From Saprospiraceae bacterium UBA3362 (lineage in GTDB: Bacteria > Bacteroidota > Bacteroidia > Chitinophagales > Saprospiraceae), in assembly GCA_002360455.1 (NCBI GenBank), contig DEQQ01000084.1, forward strand, positions 25,344 through 89,343: a stretch of DNA of 64,000 nt. Direction: 5' to 3'. A model generated the notes under the pieces. That model had not been told where the DNA came from and did no database searches. It saw only the letters and a program-made list of their open reading frames with translations. The position numbers were made by a program, and so were the translations under genes. Positions 56,401 through 64,000 of the stretch are shown here, piece after piece. The stretch's first letter is position 1, and each line of letters opens with the position of its first letter.

Positions 56401-57165
56401 GCAATAGACACACCGAAGTGCGACGGCGATCAAATTGATTTTTCAGTATTGATGGCAAGAGGGGGTACAGGAGTTAATTATAGATTTACTATTAATGATG
56501 GCGCTCCAAACTTAATCGGAGAACAAGTTCCCTTATTCCCCGGTGTTTATAAAATAAAAATCTATGATGAAAACAATTGTTTCACCGATACCACCATTGT
56601 TATTCCGGATCCATTAAATAACCTAAGAGTCAACTTTGTGAGGGATCAGGAGATTATTCAGTTGGGCGATAGTGTCAGATTGGATGGAAGAGTAAATTCC
56701 TCCTCAATTTTGGATACTATTATTTGGACGCCTATAAATAATGTAAAAGATCCAGCCAATACCAGCTCTTATGTAGATCCGGCTAAAACAACAACCTATG
56801 TTCTTACCGTAATTGACGAAAACGGATGTCTTGCAACAGATGCCGTCCAAGTTATTGTAGAGAGCAAAAGACAATTTTATGTGCCAAATGCTATGTCTCC
56901 AAACGATGACGGAATCAATGATTACTTTACGATCAATGCAGGTCCGGGCGTTGCCCAAGTAAACTTTGTTTCTATATTCGATCGTTGGGGTGAATTGCTT
57001 TACTCTGTCAATAACCCTGATATCAGATCGGGAGAAGTGAACGTGTGGAAAGGAGATTTCAAGGGAAGTAAAGTTAATCCGGGAGTCTATGTTTACGTTG
57101 CCGAAGTAAAATTCAAAGATGGCTTTGTGGTCACTTACAGAGGAGACATAACCGTTCTTAGATAA
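53443..57165 (+). CDS. Giant T9SS type B adhesin with cohesin-like domain and SprB repeats
   Basis: 1240 residues. Signal peptide (about 1-21, ending LGYSQ), then a cohesin-like beta-sandwich (about 25-160; GDEICLAVKFYNFDSITSLQ, INYDPTVLKP), then about eleven SprB-type repeats (about 175-1050), each opening with a Cys before GxDGxIxIxAxGG and ending YxVxITDxxGC. A beta-domain and the CHU_C sorting domain (about 1145-1240; YVPNAMSPNDDGINDYF, IFDRWGELLYS) close it. SprB is the mobile adhesin of Flavobacterium gliding, so surface adhesion is a fair inference. The repeats are well diverged, so this is not a recent DNA expansion. The rhomboid gene follows after 9 bp. Confidence 0.92.
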   Translation: MVLKRAALLFFAMLTFVLGYSQNQDCLEVDIQAVNGNKGDEICLAVKFYNFDSITSLQFSINYDPTVLKPTQVTNINQNVVGLNNSNINIDTIRRAIRFTWSDPNITGVSLQDGVIMFEICFKLIGAPGDCSNVTIGNIPSVIETYKTTNGVDSVHCLIDRNLADLVKIQVPTDLCVLSSSCSGNTGSITIKAWGGKAPYLVDLINPAKSDVIQKGGDCVIFNNLPAGNYQVKVTDANMRDTLLNILIASSPSIVIGDDINPFRQTRAPKCWNTQDGRIGITASGGVPPLLVAWKPVGIYGETYIKDLGIGTYTVCITDSLGCTATKDFKFVLDSIVANLNIDKLESCTGNDGQITIKATGGNPFPGNKYNFFWSQNVGDNCVMADSCINDGLGGKQFVIIEDSRGCRRIQFFEILNSGKFLDSVIIDSVNCKGGNDGSFHAFIYSATSLNLPLTYQLFNHLTNTPIAGGTTNPTDFISPNLPAGSYRLEVTDALNCKLIDTIDIFEPQKLDLLVNAIDTTESCNPGADAFINVRAVDGTPGYSYLWNNSSMANQINNLSQGVYTVTITDAHGCTISQSFNVSKPVAPQITGFNNQDVSCPSDKSGCVEVLFTPGSSAVNQFNWNIPGNSARICNLGVGNYQVTITDVNGCQDTASTLIKALSQGIIIDSFVIKNPSCPGRKDGFIIVFPKGGTNYRYAWDNGVSQQINANIGAGRYIVAVSDIGTCPPALDTFILTEPPHTQINLLSTTTPSCTNQTVCDGQAIVLASGIDTSYTILWSSGEQSLMRQDTATMLCEGINRVIVTNGICNDTLDFDLKGPIPISIDTPLLRINPPTCYGFTNGSITLLAKGGTSPYQYNWTNSMTGPTLSNVGDGWYYCNIIDSKKCLHFDSVRVRQPDSVKVNIISASSSDISCFGMKDGKIVSSWNGGNGGPGRFSWIPNVGQDSILTNLSAGTYRLIVSDSKNCTGEISYTINQPSKIVGTSTAIDTPKCDGDQIDFSVLMARGGTGVNYRFTINDGAPNLIGEQVPLFPGVYKIKIYDENNCFTDTTIVIPDPLNNLRVNFVRDQEIIQLGDSVRLDGRVNSSSILDTIIWTPINNVKDPANTSSYVDPAKTTTYVLTVIDENGCLATDAVQVIVESKRQFYVPNAMSPNDDGINDYFTINAGPGVAQVNFVSIFDRWGELLYSVNNPDIRSGEVNVWKGDFKGSKVNPGVYVYVAEVKFKDGFVVTYRGDITVLR

Positions 57166-57174
57166 CGAATAGAT

Positions 57175-57876
57175 ATGTTTTTTCCCATTGGAGATGATCA
57201 AATAAAGGGAGGAAGTAAACCTCTGTTTGCTTACAGTTTAATACTTATCAACTGTCTGGTTTTCTTCTATGAAATCAGTCTTCCGGTAGAGAGTTCAGAA
57301 TCTTTTTTGATGTACTATGGTGCCATTCCGGAGCAAATCGTACATGGAGAAAATTTAGCTTCTTTATTTACTTGCATGTTTTTGCACGGAGGATGGATGC
57401 ATCTGATAGGGAATATGCTATTCCTGTGGGTTTTTGCAGATAATATTGAGGCAGTAATAGGCACAATAAATTTTACTTTACTTTATTTATTTGGAGGTTT
57501 GTTCGCCTCATTGGCTCATATCATCAGCAGCCCTATGAGCGAGATTCCAATGGTTGGTGCAAGTGGTGCAATCTCTGCAGTAATGGGAGCTTATCTTATA
57601 ATGTTTCCATCATCTCGTATCAAGGTATTGGTTCTTATTTTGTTTACATCAGTGTCTGTTCCGGCCTTTGCTTTTTTGGGATTTTGGGCAGTCCAACAAA
57701 TGATATCGGGTGTAGGTTCTATCAATACAGTAGGAGAAGAGTCTGCCGGAGTGGCCTGGTGGGCCCATATCGGAGGCTTTTTATTTGGAATAGTCATTGG
57801 ATTTTTGGGACGGTCTGTTTATAAAAAAAGATATAAGTATATTGCCCATTCCGAAGATGAAGAAAAATATTTATAG
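57175..57876 (+). CDS. Rhomboid family intramembrane serine protease
   Basis: 233 residues, six helices. Catalytic Ser130 in VGASGAISA, His198 in WAHIGGF and the oxyanion Asn80 in HLIGNMLFLW are all in place. It cuts membrane helices of unknown substrates. It lies 9 bp after the adhesin gene and is probably on the same transcript; whether it processes a surface protein of this cell is open. Confidence 0.92.
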   Translation: MFFPIGDDQIKGGSKPLFAYSLILINCLVFFYEISLPVESSESFLMYYGAIPEQIVHGENLASLFTCMFLHGGWMHLIGNMLFLWVFADNIEAVIGTINFTLLYLFGGLFASLAHIISSPMSEIPMVGASGAISAVMGAYLIMFPSSRIKVLVLILFTSVSVPAFAFLGFWAVQQMISGVGSINTVGEESAGVAWWAHIGGFLFGIVIGFLGRSVYKKRYKYIAHSEDEEKYL

Positions 57877-58154
57877 ACAGAAAATTTCCCTTAAAGAAAA
57901 TTCAAGGTATCTCGACGGTCAGCTTTTGTTTCAACATGAATTGAGTGGCTCAAATTAATTTTACTTGATTTTAAGATGGTGGGAATTATTGGACTATTGA
58001 TCCAAATTGAATTATTACCGAACCGACCAAAATATTGAGGCAAGAAATTAAGAAGGTGAAAGTGCAAATGTTTAGAGGGAAGATGAGAGCATTTGAAACA
58101 AAGTACTCGTGAAGCAATAGCAGGGAGTTAGACTATCATCTGTCTATTTTGATT

Positions 58155-58796
58155 TTATCTTGTGGAGTTAAGGATAGACTGGCATATTTGTTTGAATTCC
58201 ATTAAGATCATTGCCGTAGCTCCCCAGATAAAACAATCATCTATTTGAAATCCATTTACTTCAATATTTTGAGCATAACTTGTATTGATTTTCTTGGTAA
58301 CTATGGTCTCGGGGTGTAATATTTTTTCAAGAGAAAACAAATGAAGATCTGACACTTCTGATGGCTGAAGCTTGAATTCTTGATTCTGCTCTGCCAATGC
58401 AACAAAAGGAAAGACATGATTCTTTGAAACCGGAATATATAATGAACTTAAGCTGCCCATCAACATAAGCTGAGTAGTATCTACTCCAATCTCTTCGGCA
58501 GCCTCCCTAAAAGCGGTGAAAGCTAAATAGGGATCCTTCTCATCTTTCCTGCCTCCGGGCAAAGAAATCTGCCCCCTGTGTGGATCCTGAGGGTTGGAGG
58601 TTCTGCTAATGAAAGGAATAGTGTAATTACCATTAGGTTGAGGAATTAGCAGAAGAAGAACTGCAGCCTTTTTTGCATCATCGGAAGGGTTGGACCTCAA
58701 CTTATAAGATAATGGAGAGGCCTGTACATGAGCCTGTTCGCCCGGTAAGGATTGAGTCAATAAAAATTCGGATAGACTGTAAATAAAATCATTCAT
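58155..58796 (-). CDS. Nudix hydrolase, CoA pyrophosphatase-like
   Basis: 213 residues. The Nudix box is intact: GGRKDEKDPYLAFTAF, then REAAEEIGV (about 76-100), with the LPGG lead-in. RTSNPQDPHRGQISLPGG upstream matches the NUDT7/NudL-type (UPF0035) group that cleaves CoA to phosphopantetheine and ADP. It is the last gene of the HK-RR-DUF4271-hemD run, 30 bp after hemD. Confidence 0.88.
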   Translation of the reverse strand: MNDFIYSLSEFLLTQSLPGEQAHVQASPLSYKLRSNPSDDAKKAAVLLLLIPQPNGNYTIPFISRTSNPQDPHRGQISLPGGRKDEKDPYLAFTAFREAAEEIGVDTTQLMLMGSLSSLYIPVSKNHVFPFVALAEQNQEFKLQPSEVSDLHLFSLEKILHPETIVTKKINTSYAQNIEVNGFQIDDCFIWGATAMILMEFKQICQSILNSTR

Positions 58797-58826
58797 GGAT
58801 GACTTCCTCTTTGGTTCTTAATGAAC

Positions 58827-59621
58827 CTACTTGTTGCCAATTCTACAATATTCTCCCAAGGCCATTGCCATGGATGGGAACTCCGGCGTTGGAGCTTGGA
58901 TATCCAACCTTAATCCAGCGTCCAAAACAGCTTTGGCAGCAGCTTTTCCAAAGGTTGCAATACGCGTATTCTCTTGTACGAAATCCGGAAAATTATCATA
59001 CAGAGATTTAATATCCAACTGTGAGAAAAAACACAGTACATCATATTTGATATCTTTCAAGTCAGATAAATCTGCACTGATGGTTCTGTACATCAAGGCT
59101 TCTTGATATTTTACCTTGGCTTCTTTGAGCACTGTAGCTGCATCTTGACCTCCCGTCTCGGCGCAAGGGATCAAAAAAGGTCCGGACTCTCTATGTTTGA
59201 TAAAATAAGGCAATAATTCACTGATGGATTTTACTCCGTGAAATACTTTGCGCTTGCGGTATACTATAAATTTTTGCAGATAATTTGCCACGGCTTCCGT
59301 AGAACAAAAATATTTGGTCATTTCAGAAATCCTGGCTCTCATTTCTTCGGCCAATCGAAAAAAGTTTTCAATGGCATTTTTACTTGTAAAGACTACACAG
59401 GGAAAATCTTCTATCCGAATACGTTGACGTCTAAAGTCCTTTTCTGTATACCCTTCTACCTGAATAAATGACCTAAAATCTACCGTGAGACCATATTTAG
59501 CCTCAATATCCACATAAGGAGACCTTTCGGGTTTAGGCTGAGAAACCAAAACGGTTTTTACTTTAGCAATTTTTGGAGCCTGCGGCTTTGGAGCTGCCGG
59601 GTTCTTTGTCTTTGTTGGCAT
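58827..59621 (-). CDS. hemD: Uroporphyrinogen-III synthase
   Basis: 264 residues. The N-terminus is a Pro/Lys/Ala-rich extension (about 1-25), after which the HemD pattern appears: VLVSQPKPERSPY, VVFTSKNAIENFF, YFCSTEAVANYL, RTISADLSDL and TRIATFGKAAAKAVLDAGL. HemD closes hydroxymethylbilane with D-ring inversion to uroporphyrinogen III in haem synthesis. HemD is poorly conserved, so the assignment rests on these segments and on its place next to a DUF4271 gene, a pairing I associate with Bacteroidota. Confidence 0.85.
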   Translation of the reverse strand: MPTKTKNPAAPKPQAPKIAKVKTVLVSQPKPERSPYVDIEAKYGLTVDFRSFIQVEGYTEKDFRRQRIRIEDFPCVVFTSKNAIENFFRLAEEMRARISEMTKYFCSTEAVANYLQKFIVYRKRKVFHGVKSISELLPYFIKHRESGPFLIPCAETGGQDAATVLKEAKVKYQEALMYRTISADLSDLKDIKYDVLCFFSQLDIKSLYDNFPDFVQENTRIATFGKAAAKAVLDAGLRLDIQAPTPEFPSMAMALGEYCRIGNK

Positions 59622-59638
59622 CTAAAAGATTATATTGC

Positions 59639-60553
59639 TTAGCTAAATTGACCCTGCCGCTTTAAAAACACGAATAAAAGCAGTAAAGGAGCTATTTCGC
59701 AGCTGCAAAGATACAAGAAAAAATGAAAAGGTGCATTTCTCCATGAATTAACTGAAAGCAGAATGTCTCGCCCCGACCTAAGCAGATAAGCCGCAATAAA
59801 TATAATGACCATGACCATACTCAGTTTATTGCCCAAATCCGGCTCAACAAAGGCTATGATAAAATCCATAGGGATCAGGATTAAAGCCATGGTACATCCA
59901 AAGATTATTATACTGAAATTCAATCTACTAAATTCCACACTAAGGTCATAGCATCTCCCAATAAGTCTAATGCTAAGATGCCTTATAAGATACATAAGAC
60001 ATACAAAGCTGGCAAAAATTAATAAATAATAAGGGTGATGAAGACCTTTAAATTGATTCACTAAAATATATAAAAACACACTCAAACCCAAAAAGTAAAG
60101 GGCGTAAAGAATAAAGTAAATGGTCATGCTGCCGTCTTTGCTCTCTCTTACCAATAATCCTAAATAATTTACATTGGCATAAGTTTTAAACATATTGGCA
60201 ACCAAAGATCGGTTCAAATTGATTGCAACGGCAAGCAAAAAAGTGAGAAACATCAAAGTCCAAAATATTAAATTTTTGACCTGTTTTGAGTCTGTTGTGC
60301 CCAAAGGAATGCTTGGCAGCTTCAGGCTCCAATGCTCTTTGGGAATAAGGTTTGTGGATGCTGTTTCAGATTTTCTTAGCACAAAAGGGTTAGAAAGACC
60401 TTGCTCTATGCCTTGAACTACAATTTTACCGGAATCCGATTTGAGCTTGGTCACAGCAGAATCCACCGTAGATCTTATAGCAAACGGATTGGATGACTGG
60501 GCAGCCAAACTTAAGCTTGATAAGAAAAAAAACAGTAAAGCAAGTCTTATCAT
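59639..60553 (-). CDS. DUF4271 domain-containing membrane protein
   Basis: 304 residues. A signal-like N-terminus (about 1-18) and a polar extracytoplasmic stretch precede about seven membrane helices (about 95-300), ending with the typical YLCSCEIAPLLLLF segment. DUF4271 is a Bacteroidota family of unknown function usually found beside hemD, as here (17 bp). It may serve haem synthesis or regulation. It lies 6 bp after the response regulator gene. Confidence 0.85.
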   Translation of the reverse strand: MIRLALLFFFLSSLSLAAQSSNPFAIRSTVDSAVTKLKSDSGKIVVQGIEQGLSNPFVLRKSETASTNLIPKEHWSLKLPSIPLGTTDSKQVKNLIFWTLMFLTFLLAVAINLNRSLVANMFKTYANVNYLGLLVRESKDGSMTIYFILYALYFLGLSVFLYILVNQFKGLHHPYYLLIFASFVCLMYLIRHLSIRLIGRCYDLSVEFSRLNFSIIIFGCTMALILIPMDFIIAFVEPDLGNKLSMVMVIIFIAAYLLRSGRDILLSVNSWRNAPFHFFLYLCSCEIAPLLLLFVFLKRQGQFS

Positions 60554-60559
60554 GTTCTC

Positions 60560-61249
60560 CTATGGGCAAACAAATTTGAAGCCTATGCCATGGATGTTGT
60601 CAATTTTTATGCTCGAGTCCTGACTTAAATATTTGCGCAATCTTGAGATAAAAACATCCAAACTTCTACCCATAAAATAATCATCTTCTCCCCAAAGGCT
60701 CTCCAAAATCAGGCTGCGCTTGATCACCTTATTCTTATGTTTGAGAAGAAAGCCCAAAAGCTCACTTTCTCTCTGAGTGAGGATCCTTGTTTGGTCATTG
60801 AGCACAAGCTGGTATTCATGAGGGAGGTACTTATAGATTCCAACCATGATTTCTGCCTCACTGGTAGGAACTTCAAATACTCTACTTCTTCTGAGGAATA
60901 TTTCGATTTTAAGTATTAGCTCTTCGATGCTGAAGGGTTTTGTAAGATAGTCATCCCCTCCGAGCTTAAGTCCTTGGATCCTGTCTTCTTTCATAGATTT
61001 GGCCGTCAGGAACAAAATGGGAATCTGTTGATTCTTCTTTCTGATGGCTTCAGCAATAGCAAAACCGTCCATATTGGGAAGCATAACATCCAAAATACAA
61101 AGATCAAAGTTCTCTTTATTGAACAGCTCAAGAGCTTGAGCCCCGTCCCCGCTATGTCTTACCTCATAGCCTTGTAGATCCAAATGATCCTTAGTGATGA
61201 AACTTAGAGTTTCATCATCTTCTGCATACAGAATTTTAGCTCGTACCAT
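60560..61249 (-). CDS. OmpR-family response regulator (RprY-like)
   Basis: 229 residues. Receiver domain with acidic pair Glu10-Asp11-Asp12, phospho-acceptor Asp54 in CILDVMLP, and KPFS with the conserved Lys near 104. A winged-helix DNA-binding domain fills about 130-229 (RESELLGFLLKHKN, SLDVFISRLRKYL). It resembles RprY of Bacteroides. The cognate kinase is the gene 155 bp upstream on the same strand. Confidence 0.92.
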   Translation of the reverse strand: MVRAKILYAEDDETLSFITKDHLDLQGYEVRHSGDGAQALELFNKENFDLCILDVMLPNMDGFAIAEAIRKKNQQIPILFLTAKSMKEDRIQGLKLGGDDYLTKPFSIEELILKIEIFLRRSRVFEVPTSEAEIMVGIYKYLPHEYQLVLNDQTRILTQRESELLGFLLKHKNKVIKRSLILESLWGEDDYFMGRSLDVFISRLRKYLSQDSSIKIDNIHGIGFKFVCP

Positions 61250-61404
61250 ATTCCTATTTTATTGAAACAAAATAATACCAGCACAAATCTACTAAAAAGC
61301 TTTGAAATACCAACTTCTGTCTATTTTGGTATAATACCCGAAACTAAAAATGGTCCAAAAATTAAATTTACCGCCCCGAAGCTATTGCTGAAGCATTCAC
61401 AAGC

Positions 61405-62679
61405 CTAAAATTTGACTTCTTGAAAAACCAGTTTTACAGATGTTCCCTTGCCGTATTCGGAGCTTATTTCTACAGGGATTTTATGGGCATCACAGATGCG
61501 CTTTACATAATATAAGCCTATACCAAATCCTTTCACATTGTGTACATCACCTGTGGAAACACGATAGAATTTTTCAAATAATTTCTCCACATCTTGAGCC
61601 TTTATGCCTATACCCTGATCTTGAATAATGAGCTCCAAAACATTTTTATTAGCTCGACAACTGAGATCAATATGAGGAAGTTTTTGGCTGTATTTTATAG
61701 CATTGTCCAATAAATTAGAAATGACATTATTCATATGAAATTTGTCTATCTTAACAATGGCTTTGTCAAGTTCAAAGTGTACATTCAGCTCCCCTTTCAT
61801 TTCATGAACCCTTACTCCAAAATGGTCTGTAATCTCTTTGAGATAGTCAATAAAATTAACTTCTTCAAATTTTAGAACAAAGGTGGAAGATTCCATTTTG
61901 GCAATATTCAAAATCTTTTCTACATGATCATTAAGTCTTTGATTCTGATCTCTAATAATTTTTGTATATTGAGTTAATCGTGCATCATCTTCTATAGACG
62001 GGTGATGCAACAAGACATCCGAAGCAATTTTAATAGATGAAATGGGGGTTTTGAATTCATGGGTCATATTATTGACAAAATCCTTCATCATCTCCGAATA
62101 TCGCTTTTGCCTTAAAATAATAAATATAGAAATTGCAAAAATTCCGCTGGCCAAAAACAGCAACCCTGAAAATAAAATTACCGAGCTCATTTCTTGATAA
62201 ACAAACGAACTTCGTTCCGGAAATTTCACCTCAAAATAATGTGTGGCTTCTGATTTTTTGACCTTGACTTTTTTTGATTTCTTGATTTCCGGTTTCTTTT
62301 CATTAAAACAACATTCAGAATAAATCAACTCATTGGAGGCACAATCATAAATTCCATATTCGAATGGAGTTTGCAAGCCTTGTTTGTCAAATTCAGTTTC
62401 TAGATAAACTGCCAAAACCGATTGGTCAATATTTGAATTGACATTGACCTGATAAAGATTGGAAGATTCTCGTACAATGACCTTCTTATCAGGAAGTTTA
62501 ACTTTATTGTACTTAGAAATAATCTCAGCAACATTTCGCAATGCAATTTTTACACTTCTGTCGAACTCGATTTCCTCCTTGTTGTAGTTTGCTTTGAGAT
62601 AATAAGCCTGCATCACAAATATCCCAACGATAGTTAGGGCTCCCAAAATAACAATTATACGGATCTTGGATGAAGACAT
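61405..62679 (-). CDS. Sensor histidine kinase
   Basis: 424 residues from ATG 62679 (a TTG two codons earlier is less likely). TM1 (about 6-26), an extracytoplasmic domain with a Lys-rich stretch (about 28-164), TM2 (about 166-189), HisKA with His207 in NNMTHEFKTP, and HATPase with NLLDNAIKYS, DQGIGI and GFGIGLYY boxes. No HAMP domain is obvious. It pairs with the downstream response regulator as an RprX/RprY-like system; the stimulus is unknown. Confidence 0.92.
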   Translation of the reverse strand: MSSSKIRIIVILGALTIVGIFVMQAYYLKANYNKEEIEFDRSVKIALRNVAEIISKYNKVKLPDKKVIVRESSNLYQVNVNSNIDQSVLAVYLETEFDKQGLQTPFEYGIYDCASNELIYSECCFNEKKPEIKKSKKVKVKKSEATHYFEVKFPERSSFVYQEMSSVILFSGLLFLASGIFAISIFIILRQKRYSEMMKDFVNNMTHEFKTPISSIKIASDVLLHHPSIEDDARLTQYTKIIRDQNQRLNDHVEKILNIAKMESSTFVLKFEEVNFIDYLKEITDHFGVRVHEMKGELNVHFELDKAIVKIDKFHMNNVISNLLDNAIKYSQKLPHIDLSCRANKNVLELIIQDQGIGIKAQDVEKLFEKFYRVSTGDVHNVKGFGIGLYYVKRICDAHKIPVEISSEYGKGTSVKLVFQEVKF

Positions 62680-63166
62680 GAGCAAACAACAATATTAATC
62701 AGCCAACAAATAATCTTAGCTTAAGTTCATTTGGAACCATGGTGACCTTATAAATTGATCTCATTCAACTCCTGTTTTACATTAGCTAAATGATGACATA
62801 GAGTTATTAATAGGTCGCCATATTCGACTACATTCTGGCCAAAATTTTGATAAATAGTTTCGACATGATTTGAGTCTCACAGAAATATAATTTGACTGTT
62901 GTAGCTCTCTTGTTTGTTAATTAATTCATTGGAATTAAAACATGATTGTCATTACAGTTGGAGTCATTTGTAAGACCTAATTTAAGCCTTAAAATCTAAT
63001 TTTATTAATAATGATTGGCGTATGATAGAAATTAACTGTGATTTGACCAATGTTGCTGTCTAGGTCATCGGCAATAGAATAAAATGACTAAAACCAACTG
63101 TTAGCTTCTTTCTTTTCAGAATGAGAAGAAACAAAAACAACTATTAAAAAATAAATGTAATTACTC
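62680..63166. other. Intergenic region, nothing recognised
   Basis: About 490 bp, AT-rich. I see no ORF of note, no clear hairpin and no TAnnTTTG match that I would trust on either strand. It must contain the promoter of the two-component system. Confidence 0.4.
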
Positions 63167-64000
63167 TTATCTAGCTAAGATAAGTTTAGTGCTTTTTATT
63201 AGTTTGTTGTTTTGGATCACTTGCATCACATACATGCCACTCTCCAGATTATGGGTATCCCATTTATATCGAGATGGACAATGGGTGATCACCTTTTTAT
63301 CTACTTCTTTGCCAACCAAATTATATAATGTAAAAACAAGTTGATCTGGTGGCAAAGAAGTATTAATCTCTATCTCTAAATAAGCATTTGCAGGATTGGG
63401 AAAAATCTCCATCTGAATATTTCCAATTCCAAATTCTTTATTTCCTGTAATGATATCCAGTGAATCACATAAACTGCCAGTAACTTTTCCCATGTGATGA
63501 TCTACAAGATTGGGCAATGAACCATTTTGTATGCCAAGATCTATCTTATGCTGTACCAGTTTACATTCCTTCCCTTTTCTATCCGGGTACTCTATCACTC
63601 CAAGATGCTTTGAGTTCCTTCCGGCGCAAATATAAATTTTTCCATTGGGTGCACGTGCCATAATCCCTAAAGTTGCATAACCAAACCTTCCAGAACGAAA
63701 TCTATCTATTGTATCTATGAGAGTCTTTGAGACAAAAGGCTCCTTATCCAACATATCCATTTGATATAAGCTTGTACCTGTGCCTAGATATAAAAATCTC
63801 CCTGAAGCAGAAAACATTATTCCGAAATCATCAATAAGAGAATCTAGTCCATACTGCGGATTTGAAATCTCCCCGGTACATCTGTCAAAATCACATAAGA
63901 GAAACTGCCTTGTATAGTTATCATTAATCATAAAATAGGCTATTTTATTCCCTTGAGGATTGTACACAGCCAATCCTAGATTACTACGATGGATTTCTGC
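63167..64000 (-). CDS. T9SS type A cargo, 5' end outside the window
   Basis: The frame is open to the right edge, so about 277 C-terminal residues are seen and the signal peptide is missing. The visible part starts with propeller-like strands (AVYNPQGNKIAYFMI, FSASGRFLYLGTGTSLYQ, RAPNGKIYICAG) and ends with the type A sorting domain (IFPNPANAYLEIEIN, YNLVGKEV, SGMYVMQVIQNNKLI). It would be a secreted or surface protein of unknown role. Confidence 0.85.
   Translation of the reverse strand, partial: AEIHRSNLGLAVYNPQGNKIAYFMINDNYTRQFLLCDFDRCTGEISNPQYGLDSLIDDFGIMFSASGRFLYLGTGTSLYQMDMLDKEPFVSKTLIDTIDRFRSGRFGYATLGIMARAPNGKIYICAGRNSKHLGVIEYPDRKGKECKLVQHKIDLGIQNGSLPNLVDHHMGKVTGSLCDSLDIITGNKEFGIGNIQMEIFPNPANAYLEIEINTSLPPDQLVFTLYNLVGKEVDKKVITHCPSRYKWDTHNLESGMYVMQVIQNNKLIKSTKLILAR

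Noticed and set aside
53443..57165. Repeat array or CRISPR-like structure within the adhesin gene
   Set aside because: The periodicity is at protein level (SprB repeats of about 80-100 residues) with diverged DNA; no short direct repeats with spacers.
1..64000. tRNA, rRNA, CRISPR arrays, insertion sequences, integrase genes or prophage
   Set aside because: Read through both strands without finding a T-loop-like tRNA end, repeat-spacer pattern, transposase or integrase; short or degenerate cases could be missed by eye.

Overview
This is a 64-kb chromosomal window from an AT-rich member of the Bacteroidota, most likely Saprospiria/Saprospiraceae-like; the exact lineage is inferred. The evidence is four secreted proteins with type IX secretion (T9SS) C-terminal sorting domains (11048-13153, 32951-35848, 53443-57165, 63167-end), a T9SS plug protein (30248-31510), families largely confined to this phylum (DUF4271, DUF4920, LptC of the Bacteroidota type), a short NuoG, and repeated matches to the Bacteroidota promoter -7 element TAnnTTTG. 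I saw no tRNA, rRNA, CRISPR array or intact insertion sequence.

Layout. 1-2.5 kb: end of a probable outer-membrane or peptidase protein, a PaaG-like enoyl-CoA isomerase and a VWA protein. 2.6-9.2 kb: a secreted MORN-caspase protein, two lipoproteins and a histidine kinase fused to a vanadium haloperoxidase/PAP2 domain. 9.2-14.5 kb: a minus-strand run with a CNNM/CBS protein, LptC, a T9SS type B cargo, a lipoprotein and a phosphopantetheinyl transferase. 14.5-15.4 kb: non-coding, very rich in inverted repeats, with two plus-strand terminators that serve no visible gene. 15.4-28.4 kb: the complex I operon nuoD-E-F-G-H-I-J-K-L-M-N. It lacks nuoA-C and is interrupted between nuoF and nuoG by a two-gene AAA-ATPase/TOPRIM-like cassette.

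28.8-44.3 kb: small secreted proteins, bacilliredoxin, T9SS plug, Ogt, a plant-type LRR surface protein, pheS, a TPR-CHAT protein paired with a lipoprotein, a DUF2237 protein, an OmpA-family lipoprotein and an amino-acid permease. 44.3-53 kb: radA, a site-2 protease, acyl-CoA dehydrogenase, an O-antigen ligase-like protein, a POT peptide transporter and hutI. 53-64 kb: a 1240-residue SprB-repeat adhesin followed by a rhomboid protease, then a minus-strand cluster (two-component system, DUF4271, hemD, Nudix hydrolase), and a truncated T9SS cargo at the right edge.

The strongest candidates for something undescribed are: (1) the ATPase plus TOPRIM-like pair co-directional and nearly seamless inside the respiratory operon, which looks like a compact defence-type module; (2) the kinase-haloperoxidase fusion, whose topology would put a phosphatase-type domain in the periplasm; (3) a possible ~350-nt structured RNA at about 14775-15126; (4) two caspase-fold proteases (MORN-caspase and TPR-CHAT) in one window. 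All functions are read from motifs; no searches were run.
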